From: Acidobacteriota bacterium
GTDB lineage: Bacteria; Acidobacteriota; Vicinamibacteria; Vicinamibacterales; SCN-69-37
Assembly (NCBI GenBank): GCA_947467605.1
Contig: CANIII010000015.1
Span: 39,056 to 103,055, forward strand
DNA length: 64,000 nucleotides
Direction of reading: 5' to 3'
Below are positions 36,514 through 43,923 of the stretch, piece after piece. The notes under the pieces are model-generated. The model was not told the origin of the DNA, searched no databases, and saw only the letters and a program-made list of their open reading frames with translations. The position numbers and the translations under genes were made by a program. The stretch's first letter is position 1, and the number at the start of each line of letters is the position of its first letter.

Positions 36514-37140
36514 ATCGCTTTTGATCGCACGCCGCGTCGAGACGATCGCACGCGGATTAATGAGCGCATCCGAGTCCGCGAAATTCGCGTGATTGACGAT
36601 GACGGCCAGCAGCTCGGCATTATGCCGCCGCCGCAGGCGCTGGCTCTGGCAAAGAGCAAGGGACTGGATCTGGTGGAGATCTCCCCCACGGCCATGCCGC
36701 CGGTCTGCCGGATCATGGACTTTGGCAAGTTCCAGTACGAGCAGCAGAAGAAGGCCCGCTCGGCGAAGAAGCACCAGAAGGTCATCCTGGTGAAGGAAAT
36801 CAAGTTTCGTCCGAAGGTGGACGAGCACGACTATCAGTTCAAGAAGAAGCACATCGAGCGCTTCCTGGCTGACGGCGACAAGGTGAAGGCCACGATCTTC
36901 TTCCGCGGGCGCGAAAATGCGCATCCGGAAATCGGGCGCCGGATCCTCGACCGGTTGATGGACGAAGTGGACGACATCGCGGTGGTGGAATCTGCCCCGC
37001 GTCAGGAAGGCAATCAGCTCCACACGATTCTCGCGCCGAAACCCGGCGCCGCGAAGCGGGTGGCTGAAAAGCATAAAGGCGACGGCAAGCTGCAAGACTT
37101 GAAGCCGCACGACGACGAAGAGCAAGAAGCAGAGCAGTAA
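36514..37140 (+). CDS. infC: Translation initiation factor IF-3 with probable ATC start codon
   Basis: The IF-3 frame is open from a TAG at 36502-36504. The first conserved sequence, [23 protein letters not shown], begins well before the first ATG/GTG/TTG (GTG at 36589). The only plausible start is ATC at 36514, five bases after an AGGGGG site, giving 208 residues ([17 protein letters not shown]...). infC genes are known for rare AUU/AUC-type starts, which let IF-3 repress its own translation. Both IF-3 domains are present (NTD to about 95, CTD with [14 protein letters not shown]). A charged tail of about 30 residues follows. Confidence 0.9.
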   Translation: MAFDRTPRRDDRTRINERIRVREIRVIDDDGQQLGIMPPPQALALAKSKGLDLVEISPTAMPPVCRIMDFGKFQYEQQKKARSAKKHQKVILVKEIKFRPKVDEHDYQFKKKHIERFLADGDKVKATIFFRGRENAHPEIGRRILDRLMDEVDDIAVVESAPRQEGNQLHTILAPKPGAAKRVAEKHKGDGKLQDLKPHDDEEQEAEQ

Positions 37141-37163
37141 GCAACGAAAAGAGACGAACGACG

Positions 37164-37361
37164 ATGCCGAAACTGAAAACTCATCGAGGCGCGGCCAAGC
37201 GCTTCAAGAAGACCGCGACGGGCAAGTTCACGCGGACCAAGGCGTTCAAGCGCCACATTCTCACCAGCAAGCCCTCGCAGCGAAAGCGTCACTTGCGCGG
37301 AGCCGTGGTGGTTTCTCCGGCGGATGCGCACAAGATCAAGCGCATGCTGCCGTACGATTAA
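37164..37361 (+). CDS. rpmI: 50S ribosomal protein L35
   Basis: The 65-residue basic protein begins [21 protein letters not shown] and has the L35 pattern to the end ([18 protein letters not shown]). Normal length. It sits between infC and rplT as in most bacteria. Confidence 0.97.
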   Translation: MPKLKTHRGAAKRFKKTATGKFTRTKAFKRHILTSKPSQRKRHLRGAVVVSPADAHKIKRMLPYD

Positions 37362-37375
37362 AGGAAACGTAGACC

Positions 37376-37810
37376 ATGCCGCGCGTTAAACGAGGAACTG
37401 TCAGGGCCGCCAAGCGCAAGAAGCTGCTGAAGCGAGCCAAAGGTTATTTCCTAACCAAGAGCAAGCTGTACCAGTCTGCTCAGGAAGCCGTCGCCAAGGC
37501 GGACAACTACGCGTTCTCGGGTCGTCGTCGCAAGAAACGCGACTTCCGTGCACTGTGGGTCGTCCGCATCAACGCCGCTGCCCGTCTGCACGGCCTGACC
37601 TACGGCAAGCTGATCAACGGCATGAAGATCGCCGGGATCGAGCTCGACCGGAAGACGCTGGCTGAACTCGCGGTGAACCACGCCGGCGCGTTCGGTGTGG
37701 TGGCCGAGAAGGTCAAGGGCGCCATCGCCAAGGCGGAGCCGAAGAAGACGGCCGCTGCCAAAGCGAAGAACGAAGGCTCGATCGCGAAGGCAAAAGCCGA
37801 GCGCAAGTAA
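37376..37810 (+). CDS. rplT: 50S ribosomal protein L20
   Basis: The 144-residue protein has the L20 core ([57 protein letters not shown]). L20 is usually near 118 residues. Here about 25 extra Ala/Lys-rich residues ([16 protein letters not shown]) form a C-terminal tail. AAGGAAA precedes the start. L20 commonly represses its own operon, but no leader mimic is recognised here. Confidence 0.96.
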   Translation: MPRVKRGTVRAAKRKKLLKRAKGYFLTKSKLYQSAQEAVAKADNYAFSGRRRKKRDFRALWVVRINAAARLHGLTYGKLINGMKIAGIELDRKTLAELAVNHAGAFGVVAEKVKGAIAKAEPKKTAAAKAKNEGSIAKAKAERK

Positions 37811-37828
37811 CGATAGCCCAGCCATCCC

Positions 37829-37869
37829 AAACGGCAGGAGGCAGATACAATGTCTCCTGCCGTTTTCTT
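37829..37869 (+). terminator. Hairpin with T tract abutting the pheS start: attenuator candidate
   Basis: A perfect 12-base stem (37829-37840 with 37854-37865) and a 13-base loop are followed by TTTTCTT, which ends at the base before the pheS ATG at 37870. The 5' arm contains AGGAGG (37837-37842), the only good ribosome binding site in the region. It therefore looks like both a terminator and a switch for ribosome access. Confidence 0.8.
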
Positions 37870-37900
37870 ATGTACACCCAAGAGACGAATAACCTATTAA
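37850..37900 (+). CDS. Putative 16-codon leader ORF overlapping the pheS start
   Basis: AGGAGG at 37837-37842 sits seven bases before an ATG at 37850. The frame reads 16 codons, including one Phe codon, and stops at 37898-37900 inside pheS in another frame. It could load ribosomes for coupled translation of pheS, which has no site of its own. It is not Phe-rich like the E. coli pheL leader. It may be chance. Confidence 0.35.
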   Translation: MSPAVFLCTPKRRITY

Positions 37901-38922
37901 ACGAATTCCATCAGGCTCTCGAGCGCGTGGCCAGCGTCGAAGAGCTGAGGGGGCTGCGTGAGCTCTACCTCGGGCGAAAGAACGGCCTGATCGGCGTCCG
38001 GCTGAAGTCGCTTGGGACACTGTCTCCTGCAGATCGACGGACGGTCGGAGCTGAACTAAACGATTTGAAGGGGTTTGTCGAAACGGGGCTGGCGAACAAA
38101 GAGGCCGCCCTCTTAGACTCGCTGTCTGTCCTCACTCGGCCAATCGACGTCAGCTTGCCCGGCATCGCACCACTCGACGGTGGGCTGCATCCGACGATTC
38201 AAATGATGTACGACCTCAACGACGCGTTCGCGGCGTTGAACTTCGAGATCTTCGAAGGGCCTGAGGTCACGAGCGAGCTCTACGAGTTCGACCACATGAA
38301 CTTTCCGCCGGACCATCCGGCGCGCGAAAGCATGGACACGTATTGGCTTGAAGGCTCCGGCATCTCGGCAGATGCCAGAGGCGCCGACCGGCTCGCGATT
38401 CGCCCGCACCTGACGGGCGGGAGCGTGCGCTACATGCAGCGTCACACGCCGCCGTTCCGCTTCGTGTATCCCGGCCGCGTGTACCGCAACGAGACCACCG
38501 ACGCGCGCCACGAACGCGCCTTCTTCCAATACGAAGCGCTCATCGTCGAAAAGCACCTGCCGTTCAGCGCGGGACAACTGCTGATCAAGACCGTGTTGAG
38601 CACAGTGTTCGGGCGACCGGTCACCACCCGCATGCGCGCGGGCTTCTTCCCGTTCGTCGAGCCAGGATTTGAGATCGACATGCAGTGCCTGATCTGCGAC
38701 GGCGCCGGATGCAAGGTCTGCAAGCAGGTCGGCTGGATCGAAGTGATGCCGGGCGGCATGCCCCATCCGAATGTGTTCAAAGCCGGTGGCCTCGACCACA
38801 ACGAGTGGATGGGCTTCTACGTGAACGTCGGCCTCGACCGCCTCGTGATGATGCGCTACGGCATCGACGACGTGCGCCTCTTTCATAGCGCGGACCTGCG
38901 CTTTTTGTCTCAGTTCAGGTAG
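37870..38922 (+). CDS. pheS: Phenylalanyl-tRNA synthetase alpha subunit
   Basis: The 350-residue class II catalytic subunit has an N-terminal coiled-coil arm (about 1-85). The core includes LHPTIQMMYDLNDAFAALNFEI, motif 2 FRFVYPGRVYRNETTDARH, the CLICDGAGCKVCKQVGWIEV loop and motif 3 GLDRLVMMRYGIDDVR. The start at 37870 has no Shine-Dalgarno sequence directly upstream. The hairpin and mini-ORF just before it are probably regulatory. pheT follows five bases later. Confidence 0.95.
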   Translation: MYTQETNNLLNEFHQALERVASVEELRGLRELYLGRKNGLIGVRLKSLGTLSPADRRTVGAELNDLKGFVETGLANKEAALLDSLSVLTRPIDVSLPGIAPLDGGLHPTIQMMYDLNDAFAALNFEIFEGPEVTSELYEFDHMNFPPDHPARESMDTYWLEGSGISADARGADRLAIRPHLTGGSVRYMQRHTPPFRFVYPGRVYRNETTDARHERAFFQYEALIVEKHLPFSAGQLLIKTVLSTVFGRPVTTRMRAGFFPFVEPGFEIDMQCLICDGAGCKVCKQVGWIEVMPGGMPHPNVFKAGGLDHNEWMGFYVNVGLDRLVMMRYGIDDVRLFHSADLRFLSQFR

Positions 38923-38927
38923 CCGCG

Positions 38928-41006
38928 ATGAAAATTTCACTGAACTGGATCGCCGACTACACGACACTGCCCGCCGGGCTGACGCCGAAAGAGATCGCGC
39001 ATCAGTTGACGATGTCGACGGTGGAAGTTGAAGGGGTTCACGAAGTCGACCTCGCCGCCGAAGGCGGCGTTACCCAGAAAGACGTGATCCTCGAAGTCGA
39101 CAACAAGTCGCTGACCAACCGTCCCGACCTCTGGGGCCACTACGGCGTGGCGCGCGAACTGGCAGCCATCTATCAGGTGCCGCTGAGACCCCTTCCGACT
39201 GAAGAACCCGAGCGGCCCAGTGCGACACTGGTCGGCGACGTCGACGCGACCGTGTGCCGCCGCTTCACGGCGACCCGGATTGAGAACGTCACCGTTCGCG
39301 AGACGCCGGCCTGGATGAAGCGGCGCCTCATCGCGATCGGTCAGCGATCGAAAAATCTCTACGCGGATCTCACCAACTACGTGATGCTGACGACGGGCCA
39401 GCCAACGCATGCGTTTGATGCGGACCGACTGATGCTGCCGCTGTCTGTGCGTCGCGCGGTACCGGACGAGGCATTCGATGCCCTCGACGGCACGCACCTG
39501 ACGCTGTCAGCGGCGGATTGGGTCGTCGCGGATCAGTCCACCGCGGTAGGTCTCGCCGGCATCATTGGCGGCCTCAACTCGGCCATTCAAGGTGACACCA
39601 AGAACGTCATCTTCGAAGCCGCGAACTTTGATCCGCTGGCGGTTCGCCGGACATCAGCAACGCACGGCGTACGCACTGAAGCATCCTCGCGCTTTGAGAA
39701 ATCGCTCTCGACGCACCGGATCGACGAAGCGCGCCGGCTGTTCTTCCACATCCTGAACGCGATCGACCCGGGCATCCGGGTGACCGGCTTCGACGATCGG
39801 CTGAACGTCGCGACGTCCAGTGGCGAGATCTACGCAGACGCGGGCTACCTGCGCGATCGCATCGGCAAGGACCTGTCGATCGATGAGTTGCGCACGCCAC
39901 TGACGCGACTCGGCTTTGACGTGGCCGTGTCGGGCGACGATCTGACGGTCACCGTTCCCGAGTGGCGCAATACGGGCGACGTCTCTGGCCCCCACGACCT
40001 CGTCGAAGAGATTGCTCGGCTTTACGGCTACGAGCGGTTTGAGTTCCAGCCGCCGCAGGTGCGGCTCGACAAATCGGCTCGGAGCTACGCGCGCAGCACC
40101 GAGCGCCGGCTGAAGGAGTACCTCGCCTTCTCGTGTGGCATGCAGGAAGTGATCAACTATCCGTGGACGGAAGACCGCTTCGTCGTGGCCGCGGGTTTCG
40201 ACGTCGCGACCGCTCCGTTGCGCCTCACCGCGCCGCCCGCGCCCGATCAGGCGACACTGCGCACGTCGATTGTGCCGGGCCTCCTGCGCGCGATCGAGTC
40301 CAACATCCGCTGGCATAGCGCTTTCCGAGTCTTTGAAACAGGAACCGTGTTTCTGCCAGGTGCACGCGCAAGCATCGACGACCCGCGAGAGCAGCTGCCC
40401 CAGCAAACCAAGCGCGTGGCCGCGGCCTTCGTCGGCGATGACGCCGAAGTGCTGTTCCGAGAGGCCAAGGGCGCGATCGAAGCCATTGGCGCACACGTGC
40501 ATGTGGCGCCGGTCACCGCCGCGTCCGCCACGTCCGCCCCCTGGGCCGACCCAGGCGCAGGTCTCGCCATCGTCAGCGGCGACCGCACCATCGGCGCGCT
40601 CGGCGTCCTGAGTCGTCGCGGCACGAGAACGGCCGGCCTCAAGCATGCCTTCGCCGCCGTGTTCGAGTTTGATCTCGACGGGCTGGTCTCGTTGCCGTCG
40701 CGCCAGAACCTCTACGTGGCGTTGCCAGAACTGCCGTCGGTCGAGGTCGATGTGTCACTCACCTATCCCGACGCGGTCACCTGGGCGACGATCGCCGATG
40801 CGGCCCGTGGTGTCAGCCCGCTGGTCGCGGCCATTGAGTTCGTCGATCAGTATCGCGGCAAAGGTATCCCGGACGGGCACCGCTCTGTCACGCTACGCGC
40901 ACGGTTGCAACCGACGACACAGACGCTCACGTCCGAAGAAGCCGCAGCCGTCGCCAACGCTATCCGGCTGATCGAACGGCAACAGCTCGGCGCGATAGAG
41001 CGGTAA
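38928..41006 (+). CDS. pheT: Phenylalanyl-tRNA synthetase beta subunit lacking the N-terminal tRNA-binding domain
   Basis: The 692-residue protein is about 100 residues shorter than usual. After the first domain (MKISLNWIADY to STVEVEGVHEV) the sequence jumps to VILEVDNKSLTNRPDLWGHYG. In E. coli PheT these regions flank the EMAPII-like tRNA-binding (B2) domain, so that domain is missing. The B3/B4 editing region, B5 and the C-terminal FDX-ACB anticodon domain (LPSVEVDVSLTYPD to IRLIERQQ) are present. The reading frame is clean through the gap. Confidence 0.92.
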   Translation: MKISLNWIADYTTLPAGLTPKEIAHQLTMSTVEVEGVHEVDLAAEGGVTQKDVILEVDNKSLTNRPDLWGHYGVARELAAIYQVPLRPLPTEEPERPSATLVGDVDATVCRRFTATRIENVTVRETPAWMKRRLIAIGQRSKNLYADLTNYVMLTTGQPTHAFDADRLMLPLSVRRAVPDEAFDALDGTHLTLSAADWVVADQSTAVGLAGIIGGLNSAIQGDTKNVIFEAANFDPLAVRRTSATHGVRTEASSRFEKSLSTHRIDEARRLFFHILNAIDPGIRVTGFDDRLNVATSSGEIYADAGYLRDRIGKDLSIDELRTPLTRLGFDVAVSGDDLTVTVPEWRNTGDVSGPHDLVEEIARLYGYERFEFQPPQVRLDKSARSYARSTERRLKEYLAFSCGMQEVINYPWTEDRFVVAAGFDVATAPLRLTAPPAPDQATLRTSIVPGLLRAIESNIRWHSAFRVFETGTVFLPGARASIDDPREQLPQQTKRVAAAFVGDDAEVLFREAKGAIEAIGAHVHVAPVTAASATSAPWADPGAGLAIVSGDRTIGALGVLSRRGTRTAGLKHAFAAVFEFDLDGLVSLPSRQNLYVALPELPSVEVDVSLTYPDAVTWATIADAARGVSPLVAAIEFVDQYRGKGIPDGHRSVTLRARLQPTTQTLTSEEAAAVANAIRLIERQQLGAIER

Positions 41007-41058
41007 GACTCGCCGTATAGGCTTGCCTGCTGCGTACGTTCGTGGCACGATTTCCGCA

Positions 41059-41328
41059 ATGGCCAAGACCTCAGTCGATTTGCAGCCGATCGATCGGCTC
41101 GAAGAAAAAATCAAACAGCTTGTCGGCATGGTGGATGCGCTCCGCGCCGAACGCGCGAAGGCGCTCGACGAAGTGACGCGGCTCCAGCGCGACGCCGACA
41201 CGATGCGTGCCCGTCTCGGTGATGCCGAAGGCGCCACCGCCGAAGCCTCCACGCTGCGCGAGGAACGCGAACTCATCAAGAGCCGCGTGGCCGAGATGAT
41301 CGCGCAGATCGAAAAACTCGGAGTCTAG
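41059..41328 (+). CDS. Small coiled-coil protein, ZapB-like
   Basis: I choose the ATG at 41059 (MAKTSVDLQP). The frame extends to 41023 without a good start site. The 89-residue protein is almost all coiled coil with heptads (DRLEEKIKQLVGMVDALRAE, RDADTMRARLGDAEG). It lacks a membrane segment. zapA follows six bases after its stop. In Proteobacteria ZapA and ZapB are separate Z-ring factors, and a coiled-coil gene directly before zapA suggests the same role. Sequence similarity to ZapB itself is only general. Confidence 0.65.
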   Translation: MAKTSVDLQPIDRLEEKIKQLVGMVDALRAERAKALDEVTRLQRDADTMRARLGDAEGATAEASTLREERELIKSRVAEMIAQIEKLGV

Positions 41329-41334
41329 CGACCC

Positions 41335-41658
41335 ATGAGCCAAAACGGACGCGTCGTCACGGTCGATGTGCAAGGCCAGAAGTACGCCGTCCGCAGCGAG
41401 CTCGAGCCGTCCTACATCGCGGAGCTCGCCAACTACATCGATCAGAAGATGCAGCTGGCCGCGAGCGAGCTCACAACGGCAGACGGCGTACGGGTCGCGG
41501 TGATTGCGGCCATGAATGTCGCCGACGAACTCTTCCGCACCCGCGCGGCACACGATGGCGTCGAGCGCCGGGTGCTTGACCGCACGACCGAAATCGAACG
41601 CCTCGTGGACGCCGCGCTCGGAAATACACCGACAGTTCGCATCGAGAACGCGGGTTAG
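41335..41658 (+). CDS. zapA: Cell division protein ZapA
   Basis: The 107-residue protein has the ZapA fold: VTVDVQGQKYAVRSELEPSYIAELANYIDQKMQ, then LTTADGVRVAVIAAMNVADELF and a C-terminal coiled coil. ZapA crosslinks FtsZ filaments. It is followed by the 6S RNA, the same order as in E. coli. Confidence 0.9.
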   Translation: MSQNGRVVTVDVQGQKYAVRSELEPSYIAELANYIDQKMQLAASELTTADGVRVAVIAAMNVADELFRTRAAHDGVERRVLDRTTEIERLVDAALGNTPTVRIENAG

Positions 41659-41665
41659 CTATACT
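41636..41665 (+). promoter_or_regulatory. Candidate 6S RNA promoter
   Basis: TTCGCA (41636-41641) and TATACT (41660-41665) are 18 bases apart at the end of zapA. Transcription would start near 41671-41673, at the base of the 6S closing stem. Confidence 0.6.
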
Positions 41666-41670
41666 CAAGT

Positions 41671-41849
41671 TCCTGCTTTGCTCGTGAATGGTCGGAATGT
41701 CGTCTGGGCCGATGTCTTTCACAACAAAGTGAGTCGCGATCCCGTGTGGTGAGCATGCCTCCGTGGTGAGGAAGCCTAAAGCGCGGTTTTTATAGCGGCT
41801 CCACCTGCTATGCAGGTCCGCTCGACTTCCCCACACGGCAAAGCGGGGT
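41671..41849 (+). ncRNA. ssrS: 6S RNA
   Basis: The 202-base gap after zapA matches 6S RNA. The closing stem CCTGCTTTGC (41672-41681) pairs with GCAAAGCGGG (41838-41847). Internal blocks GCCGATGTCTTTCA, GTGGTGAGCATGC and GAGGAAGCCTAAA (41710-41785) parallel E. coli 6S in the same order. 6S RNA mimics an open promoter and traps the housekeeping RNA polymerase in stationary phase. Position next to zapA is conserved in many bacteria. Ends are approximate. Confidence 0.88.
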
Positions 41850-41860
41850 TTCTCTCCCAA

Positions 41861-42817
41861 ATGTTGATCTCCGACACAACTGAACGCGCCCTGATCGAAC
41901 GCATTCGCTCACGCGTCCCGACCTCGCCCGACTGGGTCACGTTGGGCATTGGCGACGATGCCGCCGTGCTTGAACCGGCGCGCGGCGAACTGGACGTCGT
42001 CACCACCGACGGTCAGGTGGAGGGCGTGCACTTTGATCGCACGTGGATGTCGATGTACGACGTCGGCTGGAAGGCGCTCGCCGTCAACATCAGCGACCTC
42101 GCCGCGATGGGGGCCACGCCGCGCGGCGCAACGCTGAGCCTGGCGCTCCCGTCGACATTGCCGATTGAGGAGTTCGACGCACTGGTGGACGGCTTCCTCG
42201 CACTGGCGAAAGAGACGCGCGTGCCACTGATCGGCGGCAATCTGGCGCGATCGCCGGGCCCGATCATGATCGATGTCACGCTCATCGGCAGCGGACGTCG
42301 GCGACGCCTGCTCACGCGCGGCGGCGGACGCGCCGGACATCTGCTCTACGTCACCGGCACACTGGGTCGAGTGGCGGCGCACGTCGCCGATGCACAGCGG
42401 GGCGCCCTGACGCGCGGCGCGGTCACGCCCTGCCCGTTGCTGCCGGTGTCGCCCGCCTCGCGTTTGCAATGTGGCCAGCAGGCCGCGTGGAACAAGGTGG
42501 CGAGCGGCTGCATGGATATTTCCGACGGTCTGGCCGACGCCGTGAGCCAGATGGCCGCCGCGTCGGGCACCGGCGCGCGCATACTCTCGTCCAAGATACC
42601 TGTGGACGTTGCGTCGACACTCGATCTGGCCCTTTCTGGTGGCGAAGACTATGAGCTCCTGTTCGCCGTGCCGCTGCGCCGACGTCGAGGATTCGAGCAA
42701 ATCGCTGGTCGGCACGCCGACGTGACCTGCATCGGCGAACTCACCAACAAGCCTGGTGCGATCCTCGATCGCGACGGCGTCTCTGAGCCTCTGGGCCAGG
42801 GCTTTTCCCACTTCTAG
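41861..42817 (+). CDS. thiL: Thiamine-monophosphate kinase
   Basis: I start at the ATG at 41861 (MLISDTTERALIERI). The frame stays open to 41810, but that part overlaps the 6S RNA. The 318-residue enzyme makes thiamine diphosphate from thiamine monophosphate. Motifs are LGIGDDAAVLEP, VTTDGQVEGVHF, NISDLAAMGATPRGA and SGCMDISDGLADAVSQMA, typical of the AIR-synthase/ThiL fold. SGGEDYELLFAV near the C-terminus also fits. Confidence 0.93.
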   Translation: MLISDTTERALIERIRSRVPTSPDWVTLGIGDDAAVLEPARGELDVVTTDGQVEGVHFDRTWMSMYDVGWKALAVNISDLAAMGATPRGATLSLALPSTLPIEEFDALVDGFLALAKETRVPLIGGNLARSPGPIMIDVTLIGSGRRRRLLTRGGGRAGHLLYVTGTLGRVAAHVADAQRGALTRGAVTPCPLLPVSPASRLQCGQQAAWNKVASGCMDISDGLADAVSQMAAASGTGARILSSKIPVDVASTLDLALSGGEDYELLFAVPLRRRRGFEQIAGRHADVTCIGELTNKPGAILDRDGVSEPLGQGFSHF

Positions 42818-42829
42818 ACCGGCGATCTC

Positions 42830-43333
42830 ATGGTCTGGCAGCTCACCAAATCCGCCCTGCAGCGATGGACCGAGAAGCTGCTCCATGTCCACGACACGCC
42901 GGAGCGCACGGCGGCGGCCTTTGGGATGGGCGTCGCGCTGGGGTTCTCGCCATTTCTCGGGCTCCACACCGCGATCGGCCTCGTCCTCGCCTTCGCCTTC
43001 AACTTGAACCGCGTCGCGGTGCTGATCGGCGTCTATCTGCATCTGCCGTGGATCATGGGCCCGTACTACGCCGGTGCGACCGCCCTCGGGGCGCTCCTGA
43101 CCGGCACGCGAATGCCCGCGGATTTCCTGCCGCGGCTTGAAGCCGTGTGGCGCCTCGATGGCTGGTGGGTCCGATTCGAAGCGCTCGGCAGTCTTTTGCG
43201 TCCGCTCCTACCCGCGTATCTCATTGGATCTTCGATACTTGCGCTGATTCTTGGTGCCATTGGATACTGGGCCAGCCTGGCCCTGATCCGCGCCAGACGA
43301 CGGGCTCATCCCCATCGTCCTGAGCTACCCTAA
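42830..43333 (+). CDS. DUF2062 membrane protein
   Basis: The 167-residue protein has the DUF2062 pattern: TPERTAAAFGMGVALGFSPFLGLHTAIGL in the first membrane segment, FNLNRVAVLIGVYLHLPWIMGPYY in the second, and a third hydrophobic stretch near the C-terminus (IGSSILALILGAIGYWASLA). Its function is unknown. It lies 12 bp after thiL. Confidence 0.85.
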   Translation: MVWQLTKSALQRWTEKLLHVHDTPERTAAAFGMGVALGFSPFLGLHTAIGLVLAFAFNLNRVAVLIGVYLHLPWIMGPYYAGATALGALLTGTRMPADFLPRLEAVWRLDGWWVRFEALGSLLRPLLPAYLIGSSILALILGAIGYWASLALIRARRRAHPHRPELP

Positions 43334-43378
43334 GAAGGTCAGGACGCCGATAAACGGGTCGGCTCTGACGGCCTTCCC

Positions 43379-43858
43379 ATGTTCCTCACGCGATCGATTC
43401 GCTACCAGCTCGTGGCCACAACCCTCGCGGTTGTCGGCATCCTGTTGCTGTACGACGCGACGGTCATCGACTCGCGGAAAAGCTCCGTCGTGACCCCGCC
43501 GGCCGACGTCATCAAGCCGACCGCGGGCGCGCGCCTGAAGTTCATGACCACGGCCTACTGCCAGGGACAGACCACGGCGTCGGGAGTTGGGGTCACCACG
43601 GGAATTGCGGCCGCCGACAAGAAACTGCTACCGGAAGGATCGGTCATCGAGATCGACAGCCTCCCCGGCCGGTCCAACACCCTGCCCGACAAGTACAAGG
43701 GCATCTACACCGTCATGGACACTGGCCCGGCTGTCACAGGCCGGCACATTGACCTCTACCTCTGGAGTTGCACCGAGGCCCTCAGCTTCGGCCGCCGCGA
43801 CGCCGTCATCACCGTCCTCCGCCTAGGCTGGAACCCCAAAAACACCCGCATCGAATAG
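43379..43858 (+). CDS. 3D-domain (Asp-Asp-Asp) cell-wall protein
   Basis: The 159-residue protein has one N-terminal membrane segment and a 3D domain (about 55-150): MTTAYCQGQTTASG, GIAAADKKLLPEGSVIEID, YTVMDTGPAVTGRHIDLYLW and EALSFGRRDAVITVLRLG. The three conserved Asp residues (AAD, VMD and HID) are present. The fold is related to MltA and YabE-type proteins that cut or bind peptidoglycan. No MltA insertion domain is present. Confidence 0.85.
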   Translation: MFLTRSIRYQLVATTLAVVGILLLYDATVIDSRKSSVVTPPADVIKPTAGARLKFMTTAYCQGQTTASGVGVTTGIAAADKKLLPEGSVIEIDSLPGRSNTLPDKYKGIYTVMDTGPAVTGRHIDLYLWSCTEALSFGRRDAVITVLRLGWNPKNTRIE

Positions 43859-43864
43859 ATCCGA

Positions 43865-43923
43865 CGTCCGAAAAAACATCGGGAGTTAATTCAATGAATT
43901 AACTCCCGATGTTTTCTCGGACG
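43865..43923. repeat. 59-bp near-perfect inverted repeat / bidirectional terminator
   Basis: Bases 43865-43893 are a reverse copy of 43895-43923 around a single central base, with one mismatch. The right arm contains the last codons and stop of the ABC exporter gene (43899). The centre (43873-43893 with 43895-43915) is a perfect 21-base stem flanked by A and T runs, which can act as a terminator in both directions. Confidence 0.85.

Noticed and set aside
37850..37900. Phe-codon attenuation peptide of the E. coli pheL type
   Set aside because: The mini-ORF holds a single Phe codon, so ribosome stalling on Phe scarcity is unlikely. I keep it only as a possible coupling ORF.
41810..41860. N-terminal extension of thiL
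   Set aside because: It overlaps the 6S RNA closing region and lacks similarity. ThiL begins normally at 41861.
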